Assembly (NCBI RefSeq): GCF_900167435.1
Contig: NZ_FUWS01000007.1
Span: 101,522-165,521, forward strand
Length of the DNA stretch: 64,000 nucleotides
Reading direction: 5' to 3'
DNA from: Marinactinospora thermotolerans DSM 45154
GTDB lineage: Bacteria > Actinomycetota > Actinomycetes > Streptosporangiales > Streptosporangiaceae
The notes below the pieces were generated by a model that was not told the DNA's origin, did not search any database, and saw only the letters and a list, made by a program, of their open reading frames with translations. Numbering within the stretch: position 1 is the first letter of the stretch; every line of letters starts with the position of its first letter. This document shows, piece by piece, positions 26,490 to 35,839 of the stretch. Both the position numbers and the translations under genes were made by a program.

Positions 26490-28454
26490 ATGCAGCTTCT
26501 GTCCCCGCTGCGCCTGGCCTGCGGGGTCACCTCCCCTAACCGCCTGGTGTTCGGACCACACGTGACCAACCTGGGCCACGGACGGGCCCTGTCGGAGCGG
26601 CACACCGCCTACTATCGGCGCCGCGCCTGTGGCGGCAGCGGAATCATCGTGACCGAAACCGCCTCCGTGCACGATTCCGACTGGCCCTACGAACGTGCCC
26701 CGCTCGCCGCCAGATGCGCCCCGGGGTGGGCCGCCATCGCCCGGGCCTGTCATGACGAGGGCGGCCTGGCCCTCGCCGGCCTCGGCCACACCGGCCTCCA
26801 GGGCACCGACGCCTACGGCCGGACCGCCCTGTGGGCCCCCTCCGACGTCGCCGACCCGCTCAGCCGCGAGGTGCCCCGGGAGATGGACACCCCCGAGATC
26901 GCCGAGATCGTCGCCGCCTTCGCCAACGCGGCCCGGCTCGCGGTGCGTTCGGGCATGGACGGGGTCGAAGTCGACGCCGGTGGACGCGCCCTGATCCGCC
27001 AGTTCCTCTCGGCCGTGACCAACCTCCGCGCCGACGGCTACGGTGGCGCGCAACGGACCCGCTTCGCCCGCGAGGTGCTCGGCGCGGTCCGGCGGGCCGT
27101 GGGGCGCGGCGCCGTCGTGGGACTGCGGCTGTGCTGTGACGAGCCGGGAACCCCGGGCGGGATCACTCCGGAGACGGCGCCCGCCATCGCCGCCGAGCTC
27201 GCCGCGGCCGGGGCCGTGGACTACGTCGTCGTGGTGCGCGGTTCGCTGCGCGCCCCTGATGTGTCCCGCCCCGACGGGCACGTACCGCCCGGTTTCAACG
27301 ATGCGGCGGCCCGACGGGTGCGCGCCGCCCTGCCCTCCTCGGTCGCGGTGTGCGCGCAGGGGTCGATCGTGGACCCTCGGCACGCCGAGGAGCTCCTCAC
27401 CGAGGGCCCCGCCGCGCTCGTGGAGATGACCCGGGCCCAGATCGCCGACGCCCGGCTGGGCGCCAAACTCGCCGCGGGGACGCCCGAACGTGTCCGCCCC
27501 TGCGTCCTGTGCAACCAGGCGTGCCAGGTGCGCGACCCGCGCAATCCGCCGGTCAGCTGCATCGGCGACCCCTACAGCGGCCACGAGTCCCACCCGCCTG
27601 TCGTGCCCGCCCCGGTGGATGACCCCGTCGAGGTGCTGGTGATCGGCGCCGGCCCCGCCGGCCTGGAGACGGCGCGCAACGCGGCGAAGGCCGGGCACCG
27701 GGTCCGGGTGGTGGAGCAGCGTGAGCGGACCGGGGGGATGCTGCGCGTGCTGGCCGCGGGAGCCGGCCTGGGGCGCCTGGCCCTGCTCGCCGACTGGTTG
27801 ACGGCCGAGTGCGAGCGCCTGGGCGTCCGGATCGAGACCGGGGTACGGGCCGGTGCCGCCGACATCGACGCCCGGCTGGCCACCGGCGGCGTGGTCGTGC
27901 TGTGCGCGGGTGGCCGGATGGGCGAGCCGGGATACCCGATCGAGGAGGGCGCGGTCGTCCACGACGTCGCCGAGCTGCTGTCGCTGCCCGAGGAGGAGCT
28001 GCGCCGGCGGCTGCCCGCGGGGCCGGCCACGGTGCACGATCCGTTCGGGGGCGTGTCGGGGGTGAGCGTCGCCGAGACCCTGGCCGCGTTGGGCCACGAG
28101 GTCACGCTGGTCACGCCGGACCATCTGGTGGGTGCCAGGATCGCGACACCGGACGACCGTGCCCGCGCGCTCGCCCGGCTGGCCCGGGCCCGGGTGGGGG
28201 TCGTGAAACGCTGCGCGGTGCGCGGTGCCGCCGAGGGCGTGCTGCGGATCGAGCACGTCCACACCGGCGAGACCGGTGAGGTCAAGGGAGGGTTCGTGGT
28301 GGAGTGCGGTTTCCGGCTGCCCGACGACGGGCTGTGGCGGGGGGAACGGCTCGGTATGGACCGGGCCGGCGACGTGGTCGCGCCCCGGGGCGTCTACGAG
28401 GCGATCCTGGAGGGGCGCCGCGCGGCGGCCGGCATCGAGGAGATGTACAGGTGA
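26490..28454 (+). CDS. FadH/OYE-family NADH:flavin oxidoreductase, paralogue 1
   Basis: 654 residues with the three-part layout of 2,4-dienoyl-CoA reductase and trimethylamine dehydrogenase. An FMN-binding TIM barrel occupies 1-340, with FLSAVTNLRADGYGG near 170. A 4Fe-4S site C-x2-C-x3-C-x11-C (starting CVLCNQAC) lies near 345. An FAD/NAD-binding part runs from 375, with VIGAGPAGLETARNAAKAGHRV. The barrel motif usually written H-x-AHGYL reads VDAGGRAL, so active-site residues differ from classic OYE. Its stop overlaps the GTG of paralogue 2. In other actinomycetes such pairs are, as I recall, named mycofactocin system FadH/OYE oxidoreductases 1 and 2. The substrate is unknown. Confidence 0.88.
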   Translation: MQLLSPLRLACGVTSPNRLVFGPHVTNLGHGRALSERHTAYYRRRACGGSGIIVTETASVHDSDWPYERAPLAARCAPGWAAIARACHDEGGLALAGLGHTGLQGTDAYGRTALWAPSDVADPLSREVPREMDTPEIAEIVAAFANAARLAVRSGMDGVEVDAGGRALIRQFLSAVTNLRADGYGGAQRTRFAREVLGAVRRAVGRGAVVGLRLCCDEPGTPGGITPETAPAIAAELAAAGAVDYVVVVRGSLRAPDVSRPDGHVPPGFNDAAARRVRAALPSSVAVCAQGSIVDPRHAEELLTEGPAALVEMTRAQIADARLGAKLAAGTPERVRPCVLCNQACQVRDPRNPPVSCIGDPYSGHESHPPVVPAPVDDPVEVLVIGAGPAGLETARNAAKAGHRVRVVEQRERTGGMLRVLAAGAGLGRLALLADWLTAECERLGVRIETGVRAGAADIDARLATGGVVVLCAGGRMGEPGYPIEEGAVVHDVAELLSLPEEELRRRLPAGPATVHDPFGGVSGVSVAETLAALGHEVTLVTPDHLVGARIATPDDRARALARLARARVGVVKRCAVRGAAEGVLRIEHVHTGETGEVKGGFVVECGFRLPDDGLWRGERLGMDRAGDVVAPRGVYEAILEGRRAAAGIEEMYR

Positions 28455-30421
28455 CCGGTACGGGCCGCTTCCCCCACCTGTTCCGGCCGATGCGGCTGGG
28501 GCCGATCACCCTCGCCAACCGGATCGTGTTCGGTGCCCATCCCACCGGGTACGCCGAGGACGGTCTGCCCACGGAGCGTCACGCCGCCTACTACGCGGCG
28601 CGGGCGCGCGGCGGCGCCGGCCTGATCATCGCCGAGGAGCAGTCGGTCCATCCCTCGGATCGGCCCCGGGAGCGGACGATCCGCGGCTTCGATCCCGCCG
28701 TGGTCGCCCGGCACCGGAAGGTGACCGAGGCCGTGCACCGCGAGGGCGTGCCGATCCTGGCCCAGATCAACCACAACGGCGGCCAGTCGACCTCCCTGTA
28801 CTCGCGTCGCCCGTTGTGGGCGCCCTCCCCGGTGGCCGATCCGGCCTTCCGCGAGGTGCCCAAGGCGCTGGAGCGGCAGGAGATCTCCGAGATCATCGAC
28901 GGCTACGGGCTGGTGGCGGGTCACTGTGTCGAGGGCGGATTCGACGGGGTCGAGCTCCAGTGCGCCCACTCCTCGATCGTCCGCGCCTTCCTGTCCCCCG
29001 CCACCAACCGGCGCGGCGACCGTTACGGGGGGTCTCCGGCGAACCGGACGCGGCTGTTGTCGGAGATCATCAGCGAGGTACGGCGCCGTATCGGCCCCGA
29101 TCTGGTCCTGGGCGTACGCCTGTGCTGTGACGAGCTCGTCGACGGCGGCACGACCCTGGAGGACGCGATCGCCGTGGCCCGCGTGCTGGAGGCCAGCGGG
29201 AAGGTCGACTACGTCGGCGCCTCCATCGGCGTGTCCACCGCGGCACCGCACCTGGACGGGGCGTCCATGCACATTCCGCCGGGCTATGCCCTGTTCGTCG
29301 CCAACGCGCTGCGCCGCGCGGTGGACCTGCCGGTGATCGGCGCCGGCAGGTTCAAGGATCCCGTTCAGGCCGACCGGGCCCTCGCCGATGGCCACTGCGA
29401 TCTGGTGGACGTGGTGCGCGGCCAGATCGCCGATCCGGACTTCGCGGCGAAGGCGCGCGCCGGTGCGCCCGAGGCGGTCCGGGTGTGCCTGTCCTGCAAC
29501 CAGGACTGTGTCGGCCGGGTCCGCGCGAACCGGCGGTTGGGGTGTGTGGAGAACCCGCGGGTCGGCCGCGAGTTCCTGCCCGCGCTGTCGTCGCGGCGGG
29601 CCGGGCGCGACGTGCTCGTCGCGGGCGCCGGCCCGGCCGGTCTGCAGACCGCGCTCGCGGCGGCACGCGCGGGGCACCGGGTGCGCGTGTACGAGGCCGA
29701 GCGCGCGGCGGGAGGCCAGGTGCTCCTGGCGGCGTCCACGCCCGGTCGCGCCGAGTTCGGCGTCCTGGTCCGCAACCAGCTGACCGAGTGCCGTCGTCTC
29801 GGGGTGCGCGTCGAGTACGGTCGGCCCGTGGACGCCGAACTGGTGCGGCGCGAGGCCCCGGAGGTCCTGGTGGTGGCGACCGGGGCGAGGCCGCGGCGTC
29901 CCGCTTGGGGGCGGGGACGCGAGCGGGTCGTGGACGTGCGCGACGTCCTTTCCGGCCGGGTGCGTCCCAGCGGGTCGGTGCTGCTCGTCGACGAGGTGGG
30001 GTTCCACCAGGCCACGGGGACGGCCGAGCTGCTGGCCGACCGTGGTTGCGTCGTGGAGGTGGTGACATCGGCGATGGTCGTCGGCCAGGATCTCGCCACG
30101 ACGCTGGATCTGGAGAACTGGTGCGTGCGGGCGACCGCCAAGGGGATCGGTGAGACGTGTGACCACGAGGTGGTGAGGGTGGGCGAGTGCGCGCGGACGG
30201 GCCGCCTGGAGGTCGAGTTGGCCTATCTGCCGACCGGGGAGACCAGTGGGCGCACCGTCGACTGGGTGGTGTGCGCGCTGCCCCAGGCCCCGCTGGACGG
30301 CTTGTACCGCGCCCTGCGCAGGCACCCGAGTGTCCAGACGCTGCGCGTGGGCGACTGTGTCGCGCCACGTCGGGTGGACATGGCGGTCATCGAGGGCGAG
30401 CGGATCGGAACGTCGCTGTGA
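28451..30421 (+). CDS. FadH/OYE-family NADH:flavin oxidoreductase, paralogue 2
   Basis: 656 residues starting at the GTG that overlaps the previous stop. It has the same three-part layout: an FMN barrel with QINHNGGQ, a CAHSS motif and FLSPATNRRGDRYGG; the Fe-S motif CLSCNQDC (C-x2-C-x3-C-x11-C) near 345; and a second FAD/NAD-binding section with VAGAGPAGLQTALAAARAGHRV. It keeps the second His of the barrel motif that paralogue 1 lacks, so the two are probably not redundant. The stop codon overlaps the GTG of etfA. It probably oxidises an organic substrate and passes electrons on to ETF. Confidence 0.9.
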   Translation: MTGTGRFPHLFRPMRLGPITLANRIVFGAHPTGYAEDGLPTERHAAYYAARARGGAGLIIAEEQSVHPSDRPRERTIRGFDPAVVARHRKVTEAVHREGVPILAQINHNGGQSTSLYSRRPLWAPSPVADPAFREVPKALERQEISEIIDGYGLVAGHCVEGGFDGVELQCAHSSIVRAFLSPATNRRGDRYGGSPANRTRLLSEIISEVRRRIGPDLVLGVRLCCDELVDGGTTLEDAIAVARVLEASGKVDYVGASIGVSTAAPHLDGASMHIPPGYALFVANALRRAVDLPVIGAGRFKDPVQADRALADGHCDLVDVVRGQIADPDFAAKARAGAPEAVRVCLSCNQDCVGRVRANRRLGCVENPRVGREFLPALSSRRAGRDVLVAGAGPAGLQTALAAARAGHRVRVYEAERAAGGQVLLAASTPGRAEFGVLVRNQLTECRRLGVRVEYGRPVDAELVRREAPEVLVVATGARPRRPAWGRGRERVVDVRDVLSGRVRPSGSVLLVDEVGFHQATGTAELLADRGCVVEVVTSAMVVGQDLATTLDLENWCVRATAKGIGETCDHEVVRVGECARTGRLEVELAYLPTGETSGRTVDWVVCALPQAPLDGLYRALRRHPSVQTLRVGDCVAPRRVDMAVIEGERIGTSL

Positions 30422-31443
30422 GCGGGAGTCCGGTGGGCCGGGAACAGAGCTGGGAGGAAAGGGAGCCCAGCGGGACGATCGCGGTGGTCCCGGTCCGCGA
30501 GGGCCGGTTGCCCGAGGGCGGTCTGGAGGTCATCGCTGAGGCCGGTGGCGCGGTCCTGGCCGGCGATGGCGCCCGGGCGGCGGCGTCCGCGCTGGACGGC
30601 GCCGCTCACCCGTTGCTCGTATGGGAGACCGAGGGGTTCCGTCCCGCCGCGTGGTCCCACGCCCTCGCCGAGACCTGCTCGGGGTTCGGCGTGGTGCTGC
30701 TGCCGGCCTGCCCCGACGGGCGTGATCTCGCTCCGCGGCTGGCGGCGCGGCTGGGCCGCCCGCTGCTGGCCGGCGCCGTCGAGATCGGCCCCGGTTTCGC
30801 GGTGCTCCCGCGTGACGGTGACCGCCGTGGCATCCGGGTGGGGCTGACCGGTCCGGCCGTGGTCACGCTGCGTCCGGGGACGGGGGGAGCGCTTCCCCGC
30901 GCCGACTCCGACACGGCACCGGCACCGGTCGGCGGGCTTGCCGCCGGAGACGAGCACGCGGACGTTCTGGACGCCGAGACGCTGGCGGTGGTCGCCCCCG
31001 ATCCAACGGCCGTGGACCTGTGGGAGGCGCGGCGCGTCATCGCGGGCGGTGCCGGACTCATGAGCGGCCCGGATCGCGGCGTGGCGGCGTTCGCGCTGCT
31101 GAGCGAGGTCGCCGCGGCGTTGGGTGCCTCGGTGGGAGCGACCCGTCCGGTGACGGACGCGGGTTTGCTCCCATTGGACCGGCGGATCGGTTCGTCCGGG
31201 GCTAGGGTGAGCCCCGACCTTTATGTGGCGTTGGGGGTGTCTGGAGCGCCGCAGCATCTGTCGGGCACCGACCATCCGGCCCATGTGGTCGCGGTGAACC
31301 TCGACCCGGGATGTCCGATGATGGCGGTCGCCGACCTGGGGCTGGTCACCGACGCGGCCGCGTTGCTGGAGGTGTTGGCGCGGCGGCTGGGGGTCGGGAC
31401 CGGTGTCGATCGGGTGGGCGGGGACGAGGAGGAGCTCGGGTGA
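30418..31443 (+). CDS. etfA: electron transfer flavoprotein alpha subunit
   Basis: 341 residues from the GTG overlapping the previous stop. The N-terminal domain (about 20-190) is divergent. The C-terminal FAD-binding domain is clear: RRIGSSGARVSPDLYVALGVSGAPQHL near 275-300, then HVVAVNLDPGCPMMAVADLG, matching the EtfA signature. It pairs with EtfB encoded 1.7 kb downstream, an unusual separation because FixC- and FixX-like genes lie between them. The heterodimer carries electrons from the flavoenzymes to the FixC-like dehydrogenase. Confidence 0.9.
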   Translation: MSGSPVGREQSWEEREPSGTIAVVPVREGRLPEGGLEVIAEAGGAVLAGDGARAAASALDGAAHPLLVWETEGFRPAAWSHALAETCSGFGVVLLPACPDGRDLAPRLAARLGRPLLAGAVEIGPGFAVLPRDGDRRGIRVGLTGPAVVTLRPGTGGALPRADSDTAPAPVGGLAAGDEHADVLDAETLAVVAPDPTAVDLWEARRVIAGGAGLMSGPDRGVAAFALLSEVAAALGASVGATRPVTDAGLLPLDRRIGSSGARVSPDLYVALGVSGAPQHLSGTDHPAHVVAVNLDPGCPMMAVADLGLVTDAAALLEVLARRLGVGTGVDRVGGDEEELG

Positions 31444-32741
31444 CGCGATTCGACGTGGTGGTGGTGGGAGCGGGCCCGGCCGGATCGGCCGCGGCGCTGG
31501 CCGCCGCCCGGACGGGGGCCTCGGTGCTGCTGGTCGAGCGTGGCCCGTTCCCCGGAGCGAAGAACATGCACGGGGGCGTCATCCACGGTGGCGTGCTGGA
31601 GAGGCTGATCCCCCGCTGGTGGGAGCGCGCACCGGTGCAACGGTGGGTGACCCGGCGCACGACCATGGTCATGACGGGGACGCAGTCGCTCAGTCTCGAT
31701 TTCCGTTCCGCCGGCTGGACCCGGCCGCCCTACAACGGGGCGACCGCCTACCGCTCGGAGTTCGACTCCTGGCTGGCCGGCGAGGCCGAGCGGGCGGGCG
31801 CCCGGTTGGTGTGCTCCACCACGGTGACCGGGCTGCTGCGCGCCCCCGACGGCACGGTGCGCGGCGTGACCACCGATCGCGAGGGCGGCGACATCGAGGC
31901 GGGCGTGGTGATCGCCTGCGACGGGGTGAACTCCCTGCTCACCGGCGAGGCGGGGCTGTCCGCCGCCCGCGATCCCGGCAACTTCGCGCTGGGGGCCAAG
32001 GAGGTCCTGGCCCTGTCCCGTGAGGAGATCGACGAACGGTTCGGGCTCAGCGGGCGCGAGGGCGCCGAGATCGAGATGCTGGGCTGTACCGCGGGCATCC
32101 CGGGCGGGGCGTTCCTGCACACCTACCTGGACACGGTCGCGGTGGGGGTGGTGGTGTCGGTCGACGGGCTGTCCGCCTCGGGGGTGCGGCCCGAGGAGCT
32201 GATCGCCCGGGTGAAGGCCCACCCCTCGATCGCACCGTACCTGCGCGGCGCCGAGTTGAAGGAGTACTCGGCGCACCTGGCACCGCAGGGCGGCTACGAC
32301 GCGCTGGCCAGGCTCGCCGGTCCCGGTCTGCTCGTGTGCGGTGACGCCGCCGGGCTGTGCCTGGCCGCGGGGCCGTGGCTGGAGGGGGTGAACTTCGCGA
32401 TCGGCTCGGGCATGGCGGCCGGCGAGGTGGCGGCACGGTCCGTGCGCGCCGGAGACGTCTCCACGGCGGCCCTGGCCGCCTACCGGAACCGCTTGGAGGC
32501 CTCGTTCGTCCTCTCCGACCACCGGAGGTGGCGGGAGGTTCCGCGATTGCTACGCTCACAGGCCGTCCACGAGAAATACCCGCGGCTGGTGTGCGACGCC
32601 GCCGAACGGGTGCTCACCGTTCCGGCGCCGCGGCCACGCAAGGGCCTCAGCTCGATCCTGCGCGAGACGGCGGCGGCCAACGGAACCCGGCTGCGCGACC
32701 TCGTCCGGGACGGCTGGCAGATCCTGAGGAGCTTCACGTGA
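31440..32741 (+). CDS. fixC: FixC-like ETF dehydrogenase flavoprotein
   Basis: 433 residues from a GTG overlapping the etfA stop. The N-terminal Rossmann motif is VVVGAGPAGSAAALAAA with VERGPFPGAKNMHGG, the FixC/ETF:quinone oxidoreductase pattern. LLVCGDAAGLCLAAGPWLEGVNFAIGSGMAAGE near 300 is the second FAD-binding stretch. Length fits FixC and lacks the fused ferredoxin domain of mitochondrial ETF-QO, which is supplied by the next gene. It is expected at the cytoplasmic face of the membrane, passing electrons from ETF to quinone. The name fixC is by family; no nitrogen-fixation genes are nearby. Confidence 0.9.
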   Translation: MTRFDVVVVGAGPAGSAAALAAARTGASVLLVERGPFPGAKNMHGGVIHGGVLERLIPRWWERAPVQRWVTRRTTMVMTGTQSLSLDFRSAGWTRPPYNGATAYRSEFDSWLAGEAERAGARLVCSTTVTGLLRAPDGTVRGVTTDREGGDIEAGVVIACDGVNSLLTGEAGLSAARDPGNFALGAKEVLALSREEIDERFGLSGREGAEIEMLGCTAGIPGGAFLHTYLDTVAVGVVVSVDGLSASGVRPEELIARVKAHPSIAPYLRGAELKEYSAHLAPQGGYDALARLAGPGLLVCGDAAGLCLAAGPWLEGVNFAIGSGMAAGEVAARSVRAGDVSTAALAAYRNRLEASFVLSDHRRWREVPRLLRSQAVHEKYPRLVCDAAERVLTVPAPRPRKGLSSILRETAAANGTRLRDLVRDGWQILRSFT

Positions 32742-33112
32742 CGATGTTGCCCCGTTTCCGCCGTCGTCCCTGGTCGCGGACCTCGGCCCCCCGCAGGAGC
32801 GGTGACGAGACACCCGGCCCTCCCGATTGGCCGGAGCACGCGTTCGAGGACCGGATGGCCACGGTGGAGTTCCGCGTGGCCGAGCAGCCCCACATCGTCG
32901 TGGACACCGAGGCGTGCCGCTCCTGTGCCGGACGGCCGTGCATCGGAGTCTGTCCCGCCGACCTGTTCACCCCCACCGCCGATGGCGGCATGGTGTTCAA
33001 CCACGAGCAGTGCTTCGAGTGTGGCGCCTGCACCCTGGTCTGCTCCCAGGAGGGGACCATCTCCTGGTCCTATCCCCCGGGCGGCCAGGGGGTGGTGCTG
33101 CGGTGGGCGTGA
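32738..33112 (+). CDS. fixX: FixX-like ferredoxin
   Basis: 124 residues from the GTG that overlaps the fixC-like stop. The first 45 residues are basic and poorly conserved. The ferredoxin domain (about 45-124) has two cysteine groups: CRSCAGRPCIGVCP and CFECGACTLVC. It is the usual Fe-S partner of FixC and completes an ETF:quinone oxidoreductase in two polypeptides. The 46-base gap to etfB contains the ribosome site of that gene. Confidence 0.9.
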   Translation: MTMLPRFRRRPWSRTSAPRRSGDETPGPPDWPEHAFEDRMATVEFRVAEQPHIVVDTEACRSCAGRPCIGVCPADLFTPTADGGMVFNHEQCFECGACTLVCSQEGTISWSYPPGGQGVVLRWA

Positions 33113-33158
33113 ACGGTTCCGGCGTCCCCCTCTCCCCCGTTCTCCAGGAGATCGCCAG

Positions 33159-34052
33159 ATGACCATCGCCGCCGCTCTCAAGCTGGTCGACCTGCGCCCC
33201 GACATCGATCCGTTGACGGGGACGGTCCGCCTCCGACACCGGCGCGCGACGCACACGCTCGGGGTCTCGCCCGCCGACATGGCGGCGTTGGAGACGGCGT
33301 TGCGGATCGGCGAGGCGTGGGGGCAGGAGGTGGTGGCGGTCAGCGTGGGGCCTCCCGAGGCCGCGGAGATCCTGCGCGACGCCCTGTCCGTGGGCGCCAC
33401 GCGGGCGGTCCGGGTGGAGTTGCCCACCGCGGGGCCGCACGGTTCCGCGGGGAGCTCGACCGTGGCCGCGGCCCTCGCCTCGGTGTTGAAGCCCGCCGGT
33501 CCGGCCCCGGCCGGGGTCGTGGTGTGCGGGAACGCGAGCACCGACCGGGGAAGCGGCGCGGTTCCGGCCTTCCTCGCCGACGAGCTGGGGGCGGCGCAGG
33601 CCCTGGGGCTGGTGTCGCTGGAGGCGCGCGGCCCGGACGGTTCCCGCGAGCTCCGCGCGGTCCGGCGGTTGGACGGTGGCCGGCGCGAGGTCCTGCGCGT
33701 GCCCACGCCGGCCGTGGTGTCGGTCGAGGCGGGGGTGGCGCGGTTGCGGCGGGCTCCGCTGGAGGCGATGTTGGAGCGGGGGTCGCTGTCGGTCGAGACC
33801 GCGCTGGCCCCGGCGCCGCGCGACGGCTTCTCCGGTTTCCCGCAACGTCCGGGGCCGTTCCGGCCCCGTCCACGCGCCCTGCCGGCTCCCGACCCCGCCG
33901 CCAGCGCGCGTCAGCGGGCGCTGGCGCTGGTCTCGGTGACGATGCGCGGCGCGCCGCGCATCGTCACCGCCACTCCGGAGGAGGCCGCCGAGGAGCTGTT
34001 GGCCTATCTGCGCGAGACCGGCCACCTGCCGCCCGACACCGGACGGCGGTGA
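33159..34052 (+). CDS. etfB: electron transfer flavoprotein beta subunit
   Basis: 297 residues from the ATG at 33159 with CCAGGAG eight bases upstream. The EtfB fold is visible: MAALETALRIGEAWGQEVVAVSVGP near 40, a VVVCGNASTDRGSGAVPAFLADELG stretch near 125 (the family pattern G-x-x-S-x-D), and RRLDGGRREVLRVPTPAVVSV. The last 60 residues are unusually Pro/Arg-rich. It binds AMP and the mobile flavin with EtfA. It closes the redox operon. Confidence 0.9.
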   Translation: MTIAAALKLVDLRPDIDPLTGTVRLRHRRATHTLGVSPADMAALETALRIGEAWGQEVVAVSVGPPEAAEILRDALSVGATRAVRVELPTAGPHGSAGSSTVAAALASVLKPAGPAPAGVVVCGNASTDRGSGAVPAFLADELGAAQALGLVSLEARGPDGSRELRAVRRLDGGRREVLRVPTPAVVSVEAGVARLRRAPLEAMLERGSLSVETALAPAPRDGFSGFPQRPGPFRPRPRALPAPDPAASARQRALALVSVTMRGAPRIVTATPEEAAEELLAYLRETGHLPPDTGRR

Positions 34053-34071
34053 GCCGTGCGCGCGGGCGGGG

Positions 34072-34572
34072 TCACAACTCGATGCGGTGACGCAGCTCGG
34101 TGAAGACGACACCGTGGCGGGTCTTGGAGCGGCGTGCCCCGTCCAGGCGCCATCCGGTGGACCGGTAGAAGGCGCGCGGGCGGTGGTTCTCCTCGGCCGT
34201 CCACAGGGTGGCCGCGCGGTAGCCGGCCGCGCGCAACCGGGCGAGGGCGTCGGCCATGAGAAGCCGGGCGACACCGGTCCCCCAGACCCGGGGGTGGGCG
34301 TAGAACATGTGGAGTTCCCCCACCTTGGCCTCGGCGTCGTTGTCGGCCGAGGGGCGCAGGACCGCGAACGCCGTCACCCGGTCCCCGTCGACCGCGACGC
34401 GGACGGTCGTTTCGAAGGCGCGGATCGCCTGGTCGAACATCTGTGGACGCAGTGCCTCGGCCCGCAGCTCCTCCTCGGGGAGGAACCCGCTCCAGGCCGC
34501 CAGGCCGGCGGCGTGGAAGATCTCGCTCATGACGGGGGCATCGGCTCGGCGCGCCGCACGTATTTCGACCAT
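34072..34572 (-). CDS. GNAT-family acetyltransferase
   Basis: 166 residues. It starts with IRAARRADAPVMSEI, the usual first strand and helix, and has the acetyl-CoA binding stretch HPRVWGTGVARLLMADAL (about residues 100-118; Q/R-x-x-G-x-G/A form) followed by ENHRPRAFYRSTGW. It should transfer an acetyl group to an amine; the acceptor is unknown. It converges with etfB and stands alone on the minus strand. Confidence 0.88.
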   Translation of the reverse strand: MVEIRAARRADAPVMSEIFHAAGLAAWSGFLPEEELRAEALRPQMFDQAIRAFETTVRVAVDGDRVTAFAVLRPSADNDAEAKVGELHMFYAHPRVWGTGVARLLMADALARLRAAGYRAATLWTAEENHRPRAFYRSTGWRLDGARRSKTRHGVVFTELRHRIEL

Positions 34573-34647
34573 CGCCCCATCGTCGCATCAGGGTCTGCGC
34601 CGTGGGCGGCCGAAGCCCCCGCCGCCCGGGGCGGCGGGGGCGAGGGC

Positions 34648-35724
<1,077 letters not shown>

Positions 35725-35783
35725 GATCGGAATCCTTTCACGTGGGTGACACCGACCGGGCCGCGGGCGGGCCGGGAACGGAG

Positions 35784-35815
35784 CGGTCCCCGCCCCTGGA
35801 CGGGGACGGGGACCG
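35784..35815 (-). terminator. hairpin downstream of phoX
   Basis: A 9-bp perfect stem (CGGTCCCCG 35784-35792 with CGGGGACCG 35807-35815) sits 25 bases past the phoX stop on the minus strand. Confidence 0.65.
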
Positions 35816-35839
35816 CGGGCGGGACCCGGGGGGCCGACG

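Noticed and set aside
26377-26565. A short frame before the OYE/ETF operon that might have been a mycofactocin precursor
   Set aside because: It does not end in the expected Val-Tyr core, and it overlaps the start of the first oxidoreductase in another frame.
31440-33112. Nitrogen-fixation (fix) operon
   Set aside because: The FixC/FixX-like genes sit with OYE-type enzymes and no nif or other fix genes; the set is better read as an ETF:quinone route.
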